DNA of 64,000 nt, taken from the NCBI GenBank assembly GCA_963995525.1, contig OZ023212.1, positions 13,985,389 to 14,049,388 on the forward strand, read 5' to 3'. Both the position numbers and the translations under genes were made by a program. Position 1 is the stretch's first letter; each line of letters starts with the position of its first letter. Below the pieces are notes generated by a model. The model was not told the origin of the DNA. It did not search any database and saw only the letters and a list, made by a program, of their open reading frames with translations. This document shows positions 11,750-24,600 of this stretch, in pieces. The stretch is from Escarpia spicata (Eukaryota > Annelida > Polychaeta > Sabellida > Siboglinidae).

Positions 11750-12185
11750 TAAGAAATTTAATGATTTTACCCACATTTCGGATTTGCAGACGAGAAGATC
11801 TACAGATGGCACTGGCTTGTTGATCCTTGAGTCACTTGTGCGTCTCCAGCGGCGATCTTTGTTGTTTTAAGTATCTTTCTGCGCAGCGCCTCTGATCCCA
11901 TGAACAGAACTTCGGTTTTTTTTCACCATTTAATTAGTTTTTTTGCTGTTATCCAACCGTTCATGTCAGCAATGCATGTTTCTAGTTGAGATCTGGCAAC
12001 AGGTGTGTCGGGGATCTTGAATGTTGTGTAAAGCTGCGTATCGTCAGCGTACATACGAAAATCCAAACCATGTTGTCGGATTTTGCAACCCAGTTCACCA
12101 GCCGTGTATATGGTAACAGTGACGGTCCCAAGACTAAACCTTGGGGCACACCGCATGTCAGCATGGACAAGTGTTTCTCACTCTA
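11750..12185 (-). pseudogene. L2-like reverse transcriptase fragment
   Basis: Minus-strand frames give CGVPQGLVLGPSLL, then RMYADDTQLYTTFKIP with an intact YADD catalytic box, and MNGWITAKKLIK followed, after a stop, by KTEVLFMGSEALRRKI. The order is normal for an L2-type RT; stops and a frame change show it is dead. Confidence 0.8.
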
Positions 12186-12499
12186 AGTTCATGTTGTGGC
12201 AGTACATATGCTGTAATTTATTTTCACACATTTTGCACTGATGCAATAAGTACATTGTGTTATATTTGCATGCGGAATATTCGTAATATTCTCTTTTACA
12301 AAATGTTTTTGTATAATGCTCAGGGTATAGCTTGTGCAGCTCTTACGCAACGTCTAGTCTATGTTTACATGATGTGTCCTGTAAACATGGAGTAGTATTG
12401 TTTATTCAATTTTCCAATATGATTGATAACAATTATTTCTTAGTGTAATTTGGTTGTCTAGAGAAAAAATTTCTCTATCACATATTAAAAACGAATGAA

Positions 12500-12805
12500 A
12501 TGAATGAAGATGGGGATATTGAACCATTTCAACATTCACCATACTTTGACGTTGATAATTTAATAAACCATTTGACGTACAAACTTTATCTGTCAGAGTT
12601 TAATGCAAAAATTTACGAAATAAAAATAAAGCTAGATACATTCAGAAGTAGTGGTTGTGAGATTAGTGTCCTATGTTTACAGGAAACATGGCTCGATGAA
12701 GAGGCTGAGACTTCTTTATTTCAAATAAATGGATATACATTAATATGCCAAGGCAAAATCTGTAGTGCACATGCCGGTTTGGCAATCTACCTCAGCAACA
12801 AATAA
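12500..12805 (+). pseudogene. Non-LTR endonuclease fragment
   Basis: A plus-strand frame encodes CEISVLCLQETWLDEEAETS and GYTLICQGKICSAHAGLAIY, matching the start of a jockey/CR1-type endonuclease (the LQETWL box). It stops at 12805. The RT tail at 13680 on the same strand may be the other end of the same element after loss of its middle. Confidence 0.72.
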
Positions 12806-13366
12806 AGAAACTAGTCCTATATATAGTTTCCGTGTGTGGCCTTCATGGCACAGCGGTTACTGCGGTTCGCTTCCTCTCTTCTCTCTCCTTCCGGCCGACG
12901 TCCCTCTCCGTAACAAACTTTAACCACATTTTCACCTCCTGCTTCACCTCTTTGTCTGTTGCCTTGGCAGTCAAGACGTTTTTGCGCACATCTCCTGTGT
13001 GTTTAAACAATTATCAAGTAAACGATCCAGATTACAGGTGATGCTGTAGTGATCTAGATTGCAGTTTATGGCACTCGCTTATAGTTATGGTGCAACCATG
13101 GATGTTTTCGATCAATTTACCCCATAAACGCAATAGTTATGTAATCAAAAGTATCACGATGTCATCGAAATTACTTTACATTGCAAATAATCAAAATTAG
13201 TTGATAAGATTAATCTTAATCTTATCTACATGAATGTGTAAAAATAAAAAAGGTTAATGTATATTTATTGTGCCTGTGTGCGTGCGCGCCTGTGTGCATG
13301 CGTGTGTATCGGTATGCATGTATGCGTATATTTATGTATATATGTGTGTATGTGTTTATGTATGTA

Positions 13367-13674
<308 letters not shown>

Positions 13675-13679
13675 CAAAA

Positions 13680-14060
13680 CTAATTTACGTCCTTCTCGAG
13701 TTCAATGTCAATGTGCACTTCAAAGTATCCGAACAAATATTAAATCACGATGCTTAGCAATTTATGGTTTAAAGTGCTGGAATTCACTACCAGCCCATAC
13801 TACAATGATGCCAATCTTTTATGCATTCGTTAACAAATTAAAAACCGATATATTCAAAAGATATTTATAACAGAAACTTTGGAAAAATTGCGCACTAAAT
13901 TTAAATACGCGTTTTTTCCTAGACAAATGGCTAGGGAAATGTCCTGATGAATGTATGATTTTTTATAATGTACTGTATTTGAATGTTTAATATTAATGTA
14001 TACACTAATAATGCCAGTGCTTGTCTTCACTTACCGGGTATTCGTTCAATACTTCATACC
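13680..14060 (+). pseudogene. LINE 3' end: RT C-terminal tail plus 3' UTR
   Basis: Plus strand encodes RCLAIYGLKCWNSLPAHTT and FVNKLKTDIFKRYL with a stop near 13870, the classic last residues of jockey/CR1-group ORF2. An AATAAA occurs near 14064. Same strand as the endonuclease piece at 12500. Confidence 0.75.
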
Positions 14061-14109
14061 AAAAATAAATATGAAAATTATGCTGTATTGTCACATACAA
14101 AATTGTATA

Positions 14110-14894
14110 AAAAATAGATAAGCGAGCGAAAAATGAACAACTGAAAACACGTCCCCAAAATGCTTTTTTGAACGATTGCTTGTACCACTACGGTTCGTCC
14201 GATCCAAACAACATTGATATCGTCTGAAAGTTTACGATTTCTGCTATTCAAATATATATAAATGGTTTCCTGATAGTCATTCCTAAAATAAACTATAAAC
14301 GGACATACAACGGTGCCGATTCCGGTGTCTTAGACACTGCGAACGATGTTGTTTCGGGAGGTTGTTTCGTCGATCCACACAGTTCACCAATCTACCGATT
14401 GAGGCACCACTATATATGTGACGTCACAATCACGTATATCAACCAACCAACGCAACGAATTTTGACCTGTTGGTTGACACACGTTAATATGTGGCGTCAC
14501 GCCGACGTAGATATGGATCGGCTTTGCTGCGATCAAAGCACATCCGTTTTGTTGCGGCTTAAAAGTGGGTGGAGCTTATAACATGAAATCAAGAAATGGT
14601 GAAGTGCGCATGTCTGAACCTATGCAAATGAGGAAAACAGCGGCGCAATTGGAAGTTTATTGTACTCAGTACCCGCCGACAACATCGTTCGGAACCGAAA
14701 ACGGTCCGTTTATCGGTGTTCTACGAACGATTAACGGGAAATATAAATGACGCTAGAATAACAAAAAGTGCATCCTTTCAAATGATACAAAAATCGTCGG
14801 GACAGGACGAACCACGAGGGTGCTAGTGACCGTAGAATTTCATGTTTTGGACGTGTTCCGAGATGTTCATTTTTTTGCTCGCTTATCTATTTTT
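14110..14894. mobile_element. Non-autonomous TIR element (MITE-like), about 785 bp
   Basis: The left end AAAAATAGATAAGCGAGC is repeated as the reverse complement at the right end, and similarity extends inward (ACACGTCC, GGTTCGTCC and matching complements), so the arms are long and imperfect. The junctions allow a 3-bp TAA target duplication, which would suit a PIF/Harbinger-type element, but the A-run makes the exact edge uncertain. No transposase is encoded. A small hairpin (GGGGTATAC / GTATACCCC) lies just outside at 14920-14960. Confidence 0.72.
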
Positions 14895-15084
14895 AATACT
14901 ATCTAAAGAAACTTGTTCAGGGGTATACAACAATAAGAACGTTCTTCAGTATACCCCTTTTTCTGACATAATACGTATTTATGTGCCACAAACATTGTAT
15001 ATATATTATCGTTATGTTGGAAAATAAAACATCTTATTATTATTATTATAACTTATGTGTAAATTGTTTGACCCTTGAGGCTTG

Positions 15085-15240
15085 ATAAGCCATGCAAAGG
15101 CTTCCTTGCCCGAAAATGTTATGCTGTCTGGAACTTAATTGTAGCTTGCCTTGTTAAAGTTTGATGAATCTGAATAAGTCTTGCAATACCTTAATAAATA
15201 TGATCAAAGCTGGTGAAATGTTGTTAAATCAGGTTAAATC
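15085..15240 (+). repeat. Old CR1 3'-end remnant
   Basis: Contains GATAAGCC, AAAGGCTTCCTTG and GTTAAATCAGGTTAAATC blocks, matching the 3' tail of the CR1 family in this window in diverged form. Confidence 0.55.
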
Positions 15241-15583
15241 GTGTTATTTTTCTGGGACCCACTTATTGGCGCAGTAGCAAAAAGAGTGGCGCTTTGTGGT
15301 GGGCCCCGAAGAAACCAAATCTCGATCATGTTGCTTGGTGACAACAGTGGTGCTATCTACTGACTGAACAGTTGAACAACTCCGATATTAAAAAACCTTT
15401 CACAAATAATTAAGTTATAAACAAAACTCTCACAAGTTACACAGGAAACATATGCCGTACGTTCACTAAGCGAACTGTACACGGTGTGCGTTATTACGGC
15501 AACCAACTTAAAATAGAACATATTTAAGAATCTAACTTGCATAAAAACCGATAGAGGGCTGGACGTTAATTGCACTTCCGCTG

Positions 15584-15612
15584 GCGCATGCGCACGGCTG
15601 TCCCCTTTCCTC
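15584..15612 (+). promoter_or_regulatory. NOP58 proximal promoter: NRF-1-like site and candidate 5' TOP start
   Basis: GCGCATGCGC at 15584-15593 is a perfect core of the NRF-1 palindrome. It is followed by CTGTCCCCTTTCCTCG (15598-15613), a pyrimidine tract of the kind found at the start of TOP mRNAs, and the NOP58 start codon is at 15630. TOP starts are typical of snoRNA host genes and of ribosome-biogenesis genes. The start site itself is inferred. Confidence 0.55.
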
Positions 15613-15629
15613 GTGGCGAACAAACGAAA

Positions 15630-18600
15630 ATGTTGGTGTTATTCGAAACATCGGCAGGATATGCAATATTTAAGGTGTGTCACCGAATGACATCAGTGTT
15701 TATGCATGCGAGGATTCGTTAGATGATCGTTGTGTTATGATGTTTGTGTGCGTGGTTGTACAACTATCTGCAGTAGAAAAAATGTTATTATCCATTTATA
15801 GTTAGTGTTGAGCGACGCCGACGGACCCCGACTCACGTCGTGACGACGTGAATGTGAGTCGGGGCACGAAACGATCAGATCGACACCGTCCAATTTACTT
15901 CAAACAATTAGTATGTCCAAATTTAATTTAGTCACGTGTCGCAAGTGCCCTTTTAACTACTGCTCACCGCACTCTATGTGCCCATACTACTTACTGTGCC
16001 TAGGCGTTTTACTAAAATGGCACCTGTCCTTTTGAAAACCTGGGCAGAACACAGCTTATCGCCTTATGCAAGGTGTGTAACCACATTAATTATGTTAATA
16101 CCAATACATTAACCAGTCAATTAACGTTAAATAAATAAATGTTAGCTAATTAGCATGCAAACTTGACTGACCGACACATTTCAATAAAAGGCCATAGTGT
16201 CCAGGATTATGAACATATATCATTTGTTCAAAGTACAACCTCATTAAATATCAAACTAAATATACACGAACCAGTCATTTAACAATAAGTACAACTTTAT
16301 TAATAACTTAATATTGGCTAAGTTCAAGGGTGCAGAATAAGACTATTTAGGACAGGTAATTGTAACCCCGGAAATGGTAGCTAAGAAAATAAGGGCTATG
16401 AAGGATAATAAATCACCTGGAGTGGATGGGATTCCGCCCAAACTACTATTGGATATTTTGGAACAAATTAGCGTATCGCTTGCAACAGTTTTCAATTTGT
16501 CATTAGAGGGAGTGGTTCCTTTAGAATGGAAAGAAGCAAACATTGTACCGTTATTAAAAAGGTTCGAGAAACAAGTCAGACAACTATAGACCAGTGAGTT
16601 TAACATCGGTGATTTGCAAATTATTACAAAGACTAATTAAAGATCACTTGGTAGATTTTCTTGTTAAACATAACTTGATAAACCCATCTCAACATGGGTT
16701 TCTAAAAGCGAGGTCATGCTTAACAAATATGTTGTTTTTTGGAAATCTTATCACTAAGTGGGTAGATGAGAGATCACCAGTACATATCATCTACTTAGAT
16801 TGTCAAAAAGCTTTCGAAAAATGCCACAAAATATTACTGCTTACACTAAAGGCCCATGGCATAGGAAATGGTTTAATTAACTGGATAGAAAACTGGCTGA
16901 TTGATAAAAAAAAACGGGTAGTATTTGATGGGAGGCGTCAAACTGGAAATCAATTTTGAGTGGTGTACCACAGGGATCAGTACTGGGACTTATATTATTC
17001 TTAATATATATATATCAACGATTTGGATAATGATAAAACAAGCAAGGTGTTGAAATTTGCGGATGAATGACAACATTTAAAAAGGGATTTAGATAGACAG
17101 CATTTTCAAGATGAATTTGACACGTTGATCAAATGGTCTGAAAAGAGGCAAATATTGTTCGATTTTGGGAAATGTAAATGCCTTCACACAGGACATGGGA
17201 ACGAAGATGTACAATATACAATGGGGGGTACTGTACTACTAAGTACTACTGTAAAAGAAAAGGACTTAGGGTTAACCTTTAGTGCTGATATGAAGGTTTC
17301 AGAGCAGTGCAATAGTTAGGCCTCATTTATAATATTGTATACAAGCGTGGAGGCCATATCGCAAGGACAGATATATACTGGAAAGAGTACAGAGGAGAGC
17401 GACTAAAATGATACAAAAACTGAGGGATCTTAGTTATGGAATACGCCAATAGAATGTGGTTTAATAACAACACTAGATAGCAGGAGATTGAGAGGAGATC
17501 AGATATAAGTGTTACAAATGTTGAATGATTATGAAAATATTGATAGAAATATTTTGTCTCAGTTGACTAGAGGACATGAAGTTACATTAGTAAAAGAGCA
17601 GTGTAGATTATATATAAGAAAGTTCTCATTCTCACAAAGGACTGTAAATGAATGTAACAGATTATCTGCTGATTGTGTTGGTGCTAGTAGCGTTAATATG
17701 TTTTTTTTTTAAATCGACACACCTTAAAAGGGCAGGATACACGTAGATTTAAAAGTATTGGGCTCATGATAAACCAAAAGGCTTCCTTGTCCATCTGCCA
17801 TCTAGAGTTAATTTTCTGGATGGCAATCTTGTTAAATCTAGTGAATACCACATTTTACCATAGTAAATACCAGTAAATAATACATTTTACCACACTATAA
17901 TATTGTGAATATAACGTTTTATTATAGTTTACTATGCTGAATAAAACATTTTAGTATAGTTTACTATGCTGAATATAACATGTTACTATAGTTTACTATG
18001 CTGAATATAACATTTTACTATAGTTTACTATGCTGAATATAACATTCTACTATAGTTTACTATGCTGATTATAACATTCTACTATAGTTTACTATGCTGA
18101 ATATAACATTCTACTATAGCTTGCTATGCTGAATATAACATTCTACTATAGTTTGCTATGCTGAATATAACATTCTACTATAGTTTACTATGCTGAATAT
18201 AACATTCTACTATAGTTTACTATGCTGAATATAACATTCTACTATAGTTTACTATGCTGAATATAACATTCTACTATAGTTTACTATGCAGAATATAACA
18301 TTTTACTATAGTTTACTATGCTGAATATAACATTCTACTATAGTTTACTATGCTGAATATAACATTTTACTATAGTTCACTATGCTGAATATAACATATA
18401 ATGGAACAGATTATCTCCCGATTGTGTTGGAGCTAGTAACGTGAATATGTTTGAAAGTAAAATTGACACATACCTCAGAGTCAGAAGGGCGGGATACAAG
18501 TAGACTCTCGATAAGCCAAAGGACTTCCTTGTTCACCTGCCATCTAGAGTTAATTCGCTGGGTAGCAATCTTGTTAAATCTTGTTAATTAGCATGCAAAC

Positions 18601-21600
18601 TCGCAGACCAACACATTTAAAAAAGACCGTAATGTCCATAATTATGAATACATAAATTTATATAATTTTTGCAAAGTGTACAACAACATCAATTATGGTA
18701 ATATATATATAATATATACTAACAATTAATTTAATATTAAAAATAAATTAATAAGCCAATATTGGTTAATTAGCAGGCAAAATAGACCGACATATTTCTG
18801 TTAAAAAAAATATATAACTTATGACACTTGGCCCGTATACTATAATCATATTCATAAAATAGCAACATAATGACATCATCTAAAAGTCAGAACATATAAT
18901 GTTGTTCCTGTGGAAATGGAGTAAGTCATTATCTGCATCTGGCTCAGGTGACGCGCTGTTGGTCTTTCTGACACAGATTGGTCAAAATCAGACAAATGTT
19001 GCATGTTTTGAATGGCGCTAAAACCACATTACGATTTCGTGCGGCACATCAAAATGTTCAGCACAGTAATTCAATACATATAGATCTGTCTAAAGACAAT
19101 ATTTTTTATTACAAATACTAACAATCATGTACGTTGCTGTTGAAACACAGTTATGCCTTTTGTTTGAAAGAAATGTCATGAATCTGACACTACTCAATTT
19201 GTTGTAGCTTCTCGATGAGAAGAAGCTTAAAGAAGCAGAAGACTTGTACAAAGACTTTGAGTCTCCAGAAGCTGCAAGTCATGTGTGAGTATGGACACTA
19301 GAAATACCAGGTTTTTGTATCTGACATACCTTGAGTTTGTCATTTTCGGCATTATCTTCCCCCCAAATGTAGCCATACTTTCTCTGTTCAAAATATACTG
19401 TTTTAATATGTGGTTTCTACTGGTCAATGTCTCTATGAAAATGTCACAATTTCCCAGTTGTAATCAACAGCATAAACAGATTGATCAGAATACAGCCTGG
19501 ATCATTGAATACTGGTAGTCATCTTGATCAGCATTATGTGTTCTTGAATGTTAACAGTTCCATGTCTCCAAAATAAGCAGACCACATCATAAAACCTAGA
19601 TCTATACCACGATAAATTAAGACGGTTAATATTTCATAATTTGAGCAATGCACTGTTATTGTTTGCAAATTTATGCCTGTACAGTGTACCCCTTTTGATG
19701 CATACATGCTGTATGGAATGTGCAAAATGATGGAACATTTCTATAGTCTAGTAGTATCTCATCCTTCAGTAGTCGTGTTCTTGTACAAGGTATACGCATG
19801 TCATGTTTCTGTTTGTTTGACAGACTGAAGCTGAAACAATTCACAAAGTTCAAGGACACCACAGAGGCCCTGGCTGGTATGTCGAATACATAGTCGTACT
19901 GAATGACTGCATATTTAGTTCCTTTTGAACAAGACAGTCATACTATATTATTTGCTAAATGCACACGTCTGTCATCAGAATATGATTTTATAACGGACAT
20001 TTTTTGATATTGCAAACTTATAAACATTGTTGTCGTTCTGTAAAATGGTGTGATTTCATTGGATCCTTTTGAAGACTACTCTGCCACTAACATTAGATTT
20101 AGTGACATACTGTATGTGTATGCCATGGTACATATATTGCTACAGGACCCATGTATGTACGAGTTGGACAAAAGCATTGTGTTGAAAAATGGTGATATTA
20201 TATCTTATTTTAATAAATTTTATTATTTGTGATGTTTTTGTTACTTTTTAACCTATTTCTATTTTTAACTTATTTATTTTCTAAAACTTATGTAATTTTC
20301 ATGCCTGTTTGTGTGTACTGGTTTATGATTTTGTTTATCTGAAATAAACATGTATGTGTACGTTTCACTCTTTCAGCTGTGACGGCGTCCATCGAGGGTA
20401 AGATGGGGAAGACGCTGAAGAAGATGCTGAAGAAGCTTGTTGTGAAGGACATGCAGGAGACACTCGCTGTAGCTGATGCTAAACTCGGCAACTGTATCAA
20501 GGTACTGGTCACACATCCAAATTGATCCTCGCCCGAGGAAAATGTAAAAAATTCAATCAATGTCTCAGTGACCTAGCCGGAGACGATGAACATTCAGTAT
20601 TTAGTATTCGCTCTCTGTATTATGCTTTGAATAAATACTATGTAGACACTAATAAATTAGGTAGTTGTCCAGTGCATTGAATTGATAAATTGCAACTTTG
20701 CTAGTAATCAAATTAAAAAGTACCTACTTATTCTTTCTAATATATAATTTTTGTGAAATATTTATTTACTACACATGTGTGCCAAAACATCCCAATGCCT
20801 CGTATCCGCAAGCTAACCAAAAATGCCCACGAAACTTGCTTCAGTATATCACGCCAGCAACCTCGGTACGGAATCTAGGAGTGATCTTTGATAGTAACTT
20901 CAATTTTTGACAACACGTATCTCAAACATGTCGCTGCTGTTTTTATCATATTTGTGATCTTCGCCGTATTCGCCGGTATATGTCATTTTCTGTTGCTAAG
21001 ACTATTGCAACAGCGCTTGTTAGCAGCAGACTTGACTTTTGCAATTCCCTCCTTTATAATATCGCTAGCAAGGATATCACAAAACTTCAGCGTGTCCAAA
21101 ATTTTCTAGCAAGAGTAGTTACAAGATCTTCTCGTTTTTCTTGCTCTGTACCAAGTCTGCATTGGCTTCGTGTACGATATCGTATAATATTTAAGATCTG
21201 TACCATTACATACCAGGCACTGTCCAATAAACAACCATCTTATTTGCATTTATTGCTTACTCCTGTAAGAAAATCTATCCAGCTTCGATCATCTAGTTCT
21301 GACCTACTTTTTGTTCCAAGAGTCAACACTAACATTGGAACTAGGGCTTTTTCTGTTGCTGAACCAACTCTTTGGAATATGCTTCCTCTTAGTGTTAGAT
21401 CAGTTGAAAATATTACAAAATTCCGTCGTCATTTAAAAACTTATCTTTACAACCTTGCTTATCCACCGTAGCTCCCTAGCGCCTTGACCCATCTGTTGAC
21501 AACTGGAAAACTACTTATGGATTTTGAGATTGACCAACCCTTTTGTTTTGATGCGCCTCAGCTTGGTTTCCAAGGATTTAGGCGCAATAGAAGTTATCTT

Positions 21601-24600
21601 ATTATTATTATTCTCTTAGTCCTTTCGTTTACTGTGATCAGATCCTTCTTTTATGCCAACAAGCCAGGTCAAATTGGTGACCTAGATTCTAGAAAGATCA
21701 TGAATACGTGTGCTTTCGCCGTCTTGCGATTGAGATCGTTTTTCGTTAATTCTGAATCAGAAATCGATGTATACAGCATCAGTAGCATTGGCTACGATCA
21801 CAGAGTTCTATTATCATCCAACTATAATGTCAATGCGACTTTTATACACAGAAATCCAGCAGATCACCTGTCGTCAGCATCTTTATTTTGCAGTATATAT
21901 GCAGCCATCTTGTTGATCGTATCACCGTCCACACCATATCTAATTCGTTTATTTTTGGTGTATTTAACTATCGTGATCACATTAATAATGCTAAGGGAAT
22001 GTATATTTGTGAAAGAGGTTGCTGTCTTTCGACATTTCGGGTGTTGATTTTATATTGGAACAGAACATTTCATTCAGTAATATGATCAGTAGACGGTATC
22101 CATTTTGTAAAGTTGATCATTTTACGTTTTCACGCACATTGATGTCGTTTACAAAATAATGCATAATTTGAAAACTAACCACCAGAATTGGATAAATGTT
22201 TTACTATGGCAAAACTAACATGCATGGCTACATTTATTTCACCGGGGCACTTATGGTAGGTTCTGTGAATTCTTTTGTACAGCATGAAGAAATAAGACGT
22301 TTTATTTTGTCATCTTAATTGTTGAACTTCGCTTCAAGATCTGAGACTTAATTGAATGCAACACAGCAATTTTAATAACATATTTTATTCAAAGTTTCAA
22401 ACATTAATTTCTATAGACAATGTAATTAATTTAATGTATTTTCATGCACTGGCTGAGATATCTATATTTTAATGCAAGGAACACAATGTAATTCACAGTT
22501 GACCGCCATCTTCAAAGTGTCTGCCCACAGCAGGGTGTAAAATAAGAGTTAATGTTTTCTTTGTAATATATAATTTTTTTTCAACATCATGAAATGTCTT
22601 AAATCTGTTTATGCCCAGGTAGATATGTACCTTACAATATTTAGAAATTGTTTTGTGATTATTGTAAATATTATAACTGCCTGTGATGATACCTTTGTTA
22701 CTGAAACTTGTGTGGAAATATTTCTTGTTTCGTCACTACCTCTGAGGCAGTCCAGTTCAACTAGTAGAAACTAGTTGGCATCTGTAAGATTTAATAAAAC
22801 AATAATTTTATTATGTGATATTCCTAGTGCTTGTGGAATTTGATTGGGATAACCTAACCATACTCTTACAATGTCAATGAACTTATTAATATAATATAGT
22901 TAGCATTTTTAGTCTTATTGGACAGTTGACTTAACATGAAATCTAGACGTTGCCAGAGTACTTGTGCCATGTTGTTTAATAATGATGTGTATTGGTATGT
23001 AAGCTGAGTCATCTTCAGTTTATCTGATGTTGCCTGCAAGTTGTATTTTATGAGCTGTGTGTTCTAGAGTTGTTGCTCATTGTAGCAAGGGTCTGTCGAC
23101 TGCCAGTGATGAGGTGGTCATTGAGACGGGTCAGTGGCGGTCAACCTGGTCCCAGGCCCTCACGGTGCTTATACACACATCAGTCCATCTCGGCTCTTTC
23201 CAAAATGATTGACACAATGCGTTGACAAATTTGGCGATCTTATTTTACAGAACTGTAGATTTTAAAAACATTCAAATTCCAGTAAATTTTACGCGAACAT
23301 AAATCATACAAATTCGAGACTATATTTGCACATGGATAGTGTGGAATTACATTAGTGTGCCCAAGTTGTCTGTTGCTGTGACCGCGTTTGTGATACGCTC
23401 TGAGACAGTCGGTGGCACCCCCTTTGAGCCAGTGGTGACACCTGTTGTGTAAAGTGGTCAGTGTCTGCTTGCAGGAGAAGCTCAGTCTGCATTGTGTGTC
23501 GAACAGCGCTGTGCAGGAGCTGATGCGGTGTATCCGCTCTCAGATGGACAGTCTACTGACCGGCCTGCCTCAGTCTGAACTGTCGGCCATGTCTCTAGGT
23601 CTTGCCCACAGGTTGGTTCCATTAAGACTTCGGTCTGCACGTTTCCTTGTGATTGACAGCTGTACTGGCAAGAGTAGACTGGGTGTTTTTTTTAAATTGA
23701 AATATCGGTTATTTTTAAACTGATATTTTTTAGAACTTTGGAAGTATTTGTGGATGTTGTCTTTCAGATGTTTGAGACTCTCCAATTTTTTATTTTTTTA
23801 TTAAACTTCAATAAATTATGATAATTGTTATTAATTAATTAATTAATTCACAAACACGATGCATTGGCTTATGGCATAGAGGAATTTCGAAATTACATCG
23901 TTCCCATTTGTAACTGAAATAGTATAACTTGAAAACAAATGTTCCGTGACCAGGCTTTGAAGTTTGGTGATATTTGTACTATTTTGTAGGTAACAGGATG
24001 TTTTCACTTCATACTATCACAATTCTCTTAATTCTGTAAAATCAGATAATTGGTATCATAATAGTTACCAGAACATATTCGTACAGTTTCTTCTACATCA
24101 AACATGCATACATGTATAAAATTGTGCATTTTCTTTTATGATGTTATAATTATGAAGAGATGTTTCCTATGTAAATGTGGTCTTCATCGATTACTGAAGA
24201 CGGGAACGCCTGTCGCCTTGACAAATGATGCTTCCTCCTCAATGCCTCGAGATCACCATATATCTTCTCGTTCGTGAGGGGTGTTGTCTGGCCACGCATG
24301 TCGCCATCCTGTAGTGGGCAGTGCTGGAATGGGTGCTCACTGGTCATCGGGGCTTTTTCACAGGAGTATATCTCGAACTTGTTGTAGATATGTGGTTTCA
24401 TTCTATTATGTCCTGTTCGGAGTCTGAACAGAACGACCTGGACAGCTCTGCAGTGGAATTATCTTTCTCCGACAACTGCACGATTCTACACTATGTTTGA
24501 CAGTTTCTCTTTCTGTCTGTCAGTCTATCCCGGTACAAACTCAAGTTCAGCCCGGACAAAGTAGACACGATGATAGTTCAGGCGATCTCGCTGCTGGATG

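Noticed and set aside
12840..12875. tRNA-like A box TGGCACAGCGG and GGTTCGCTTCC
   Set aside because: The two boxes are only about 10 bp apart and no cloverleaf can be drawn; at most a damaged SINE head.
15357..15623. Minus-strand ORF divergent from NOP58
   Set aside because: No domain, covers the NOP58 promoter, and has no supporting splice or poly(A) signals.
21484..22047. 187-codon plus-strand ORF with hydrophobic stretches
   Set aside because: It starts inside the 3' UTR of the LINE at 20760-21640, has no recognisable domain and lies in a NOP58 intron; it looks like chance.
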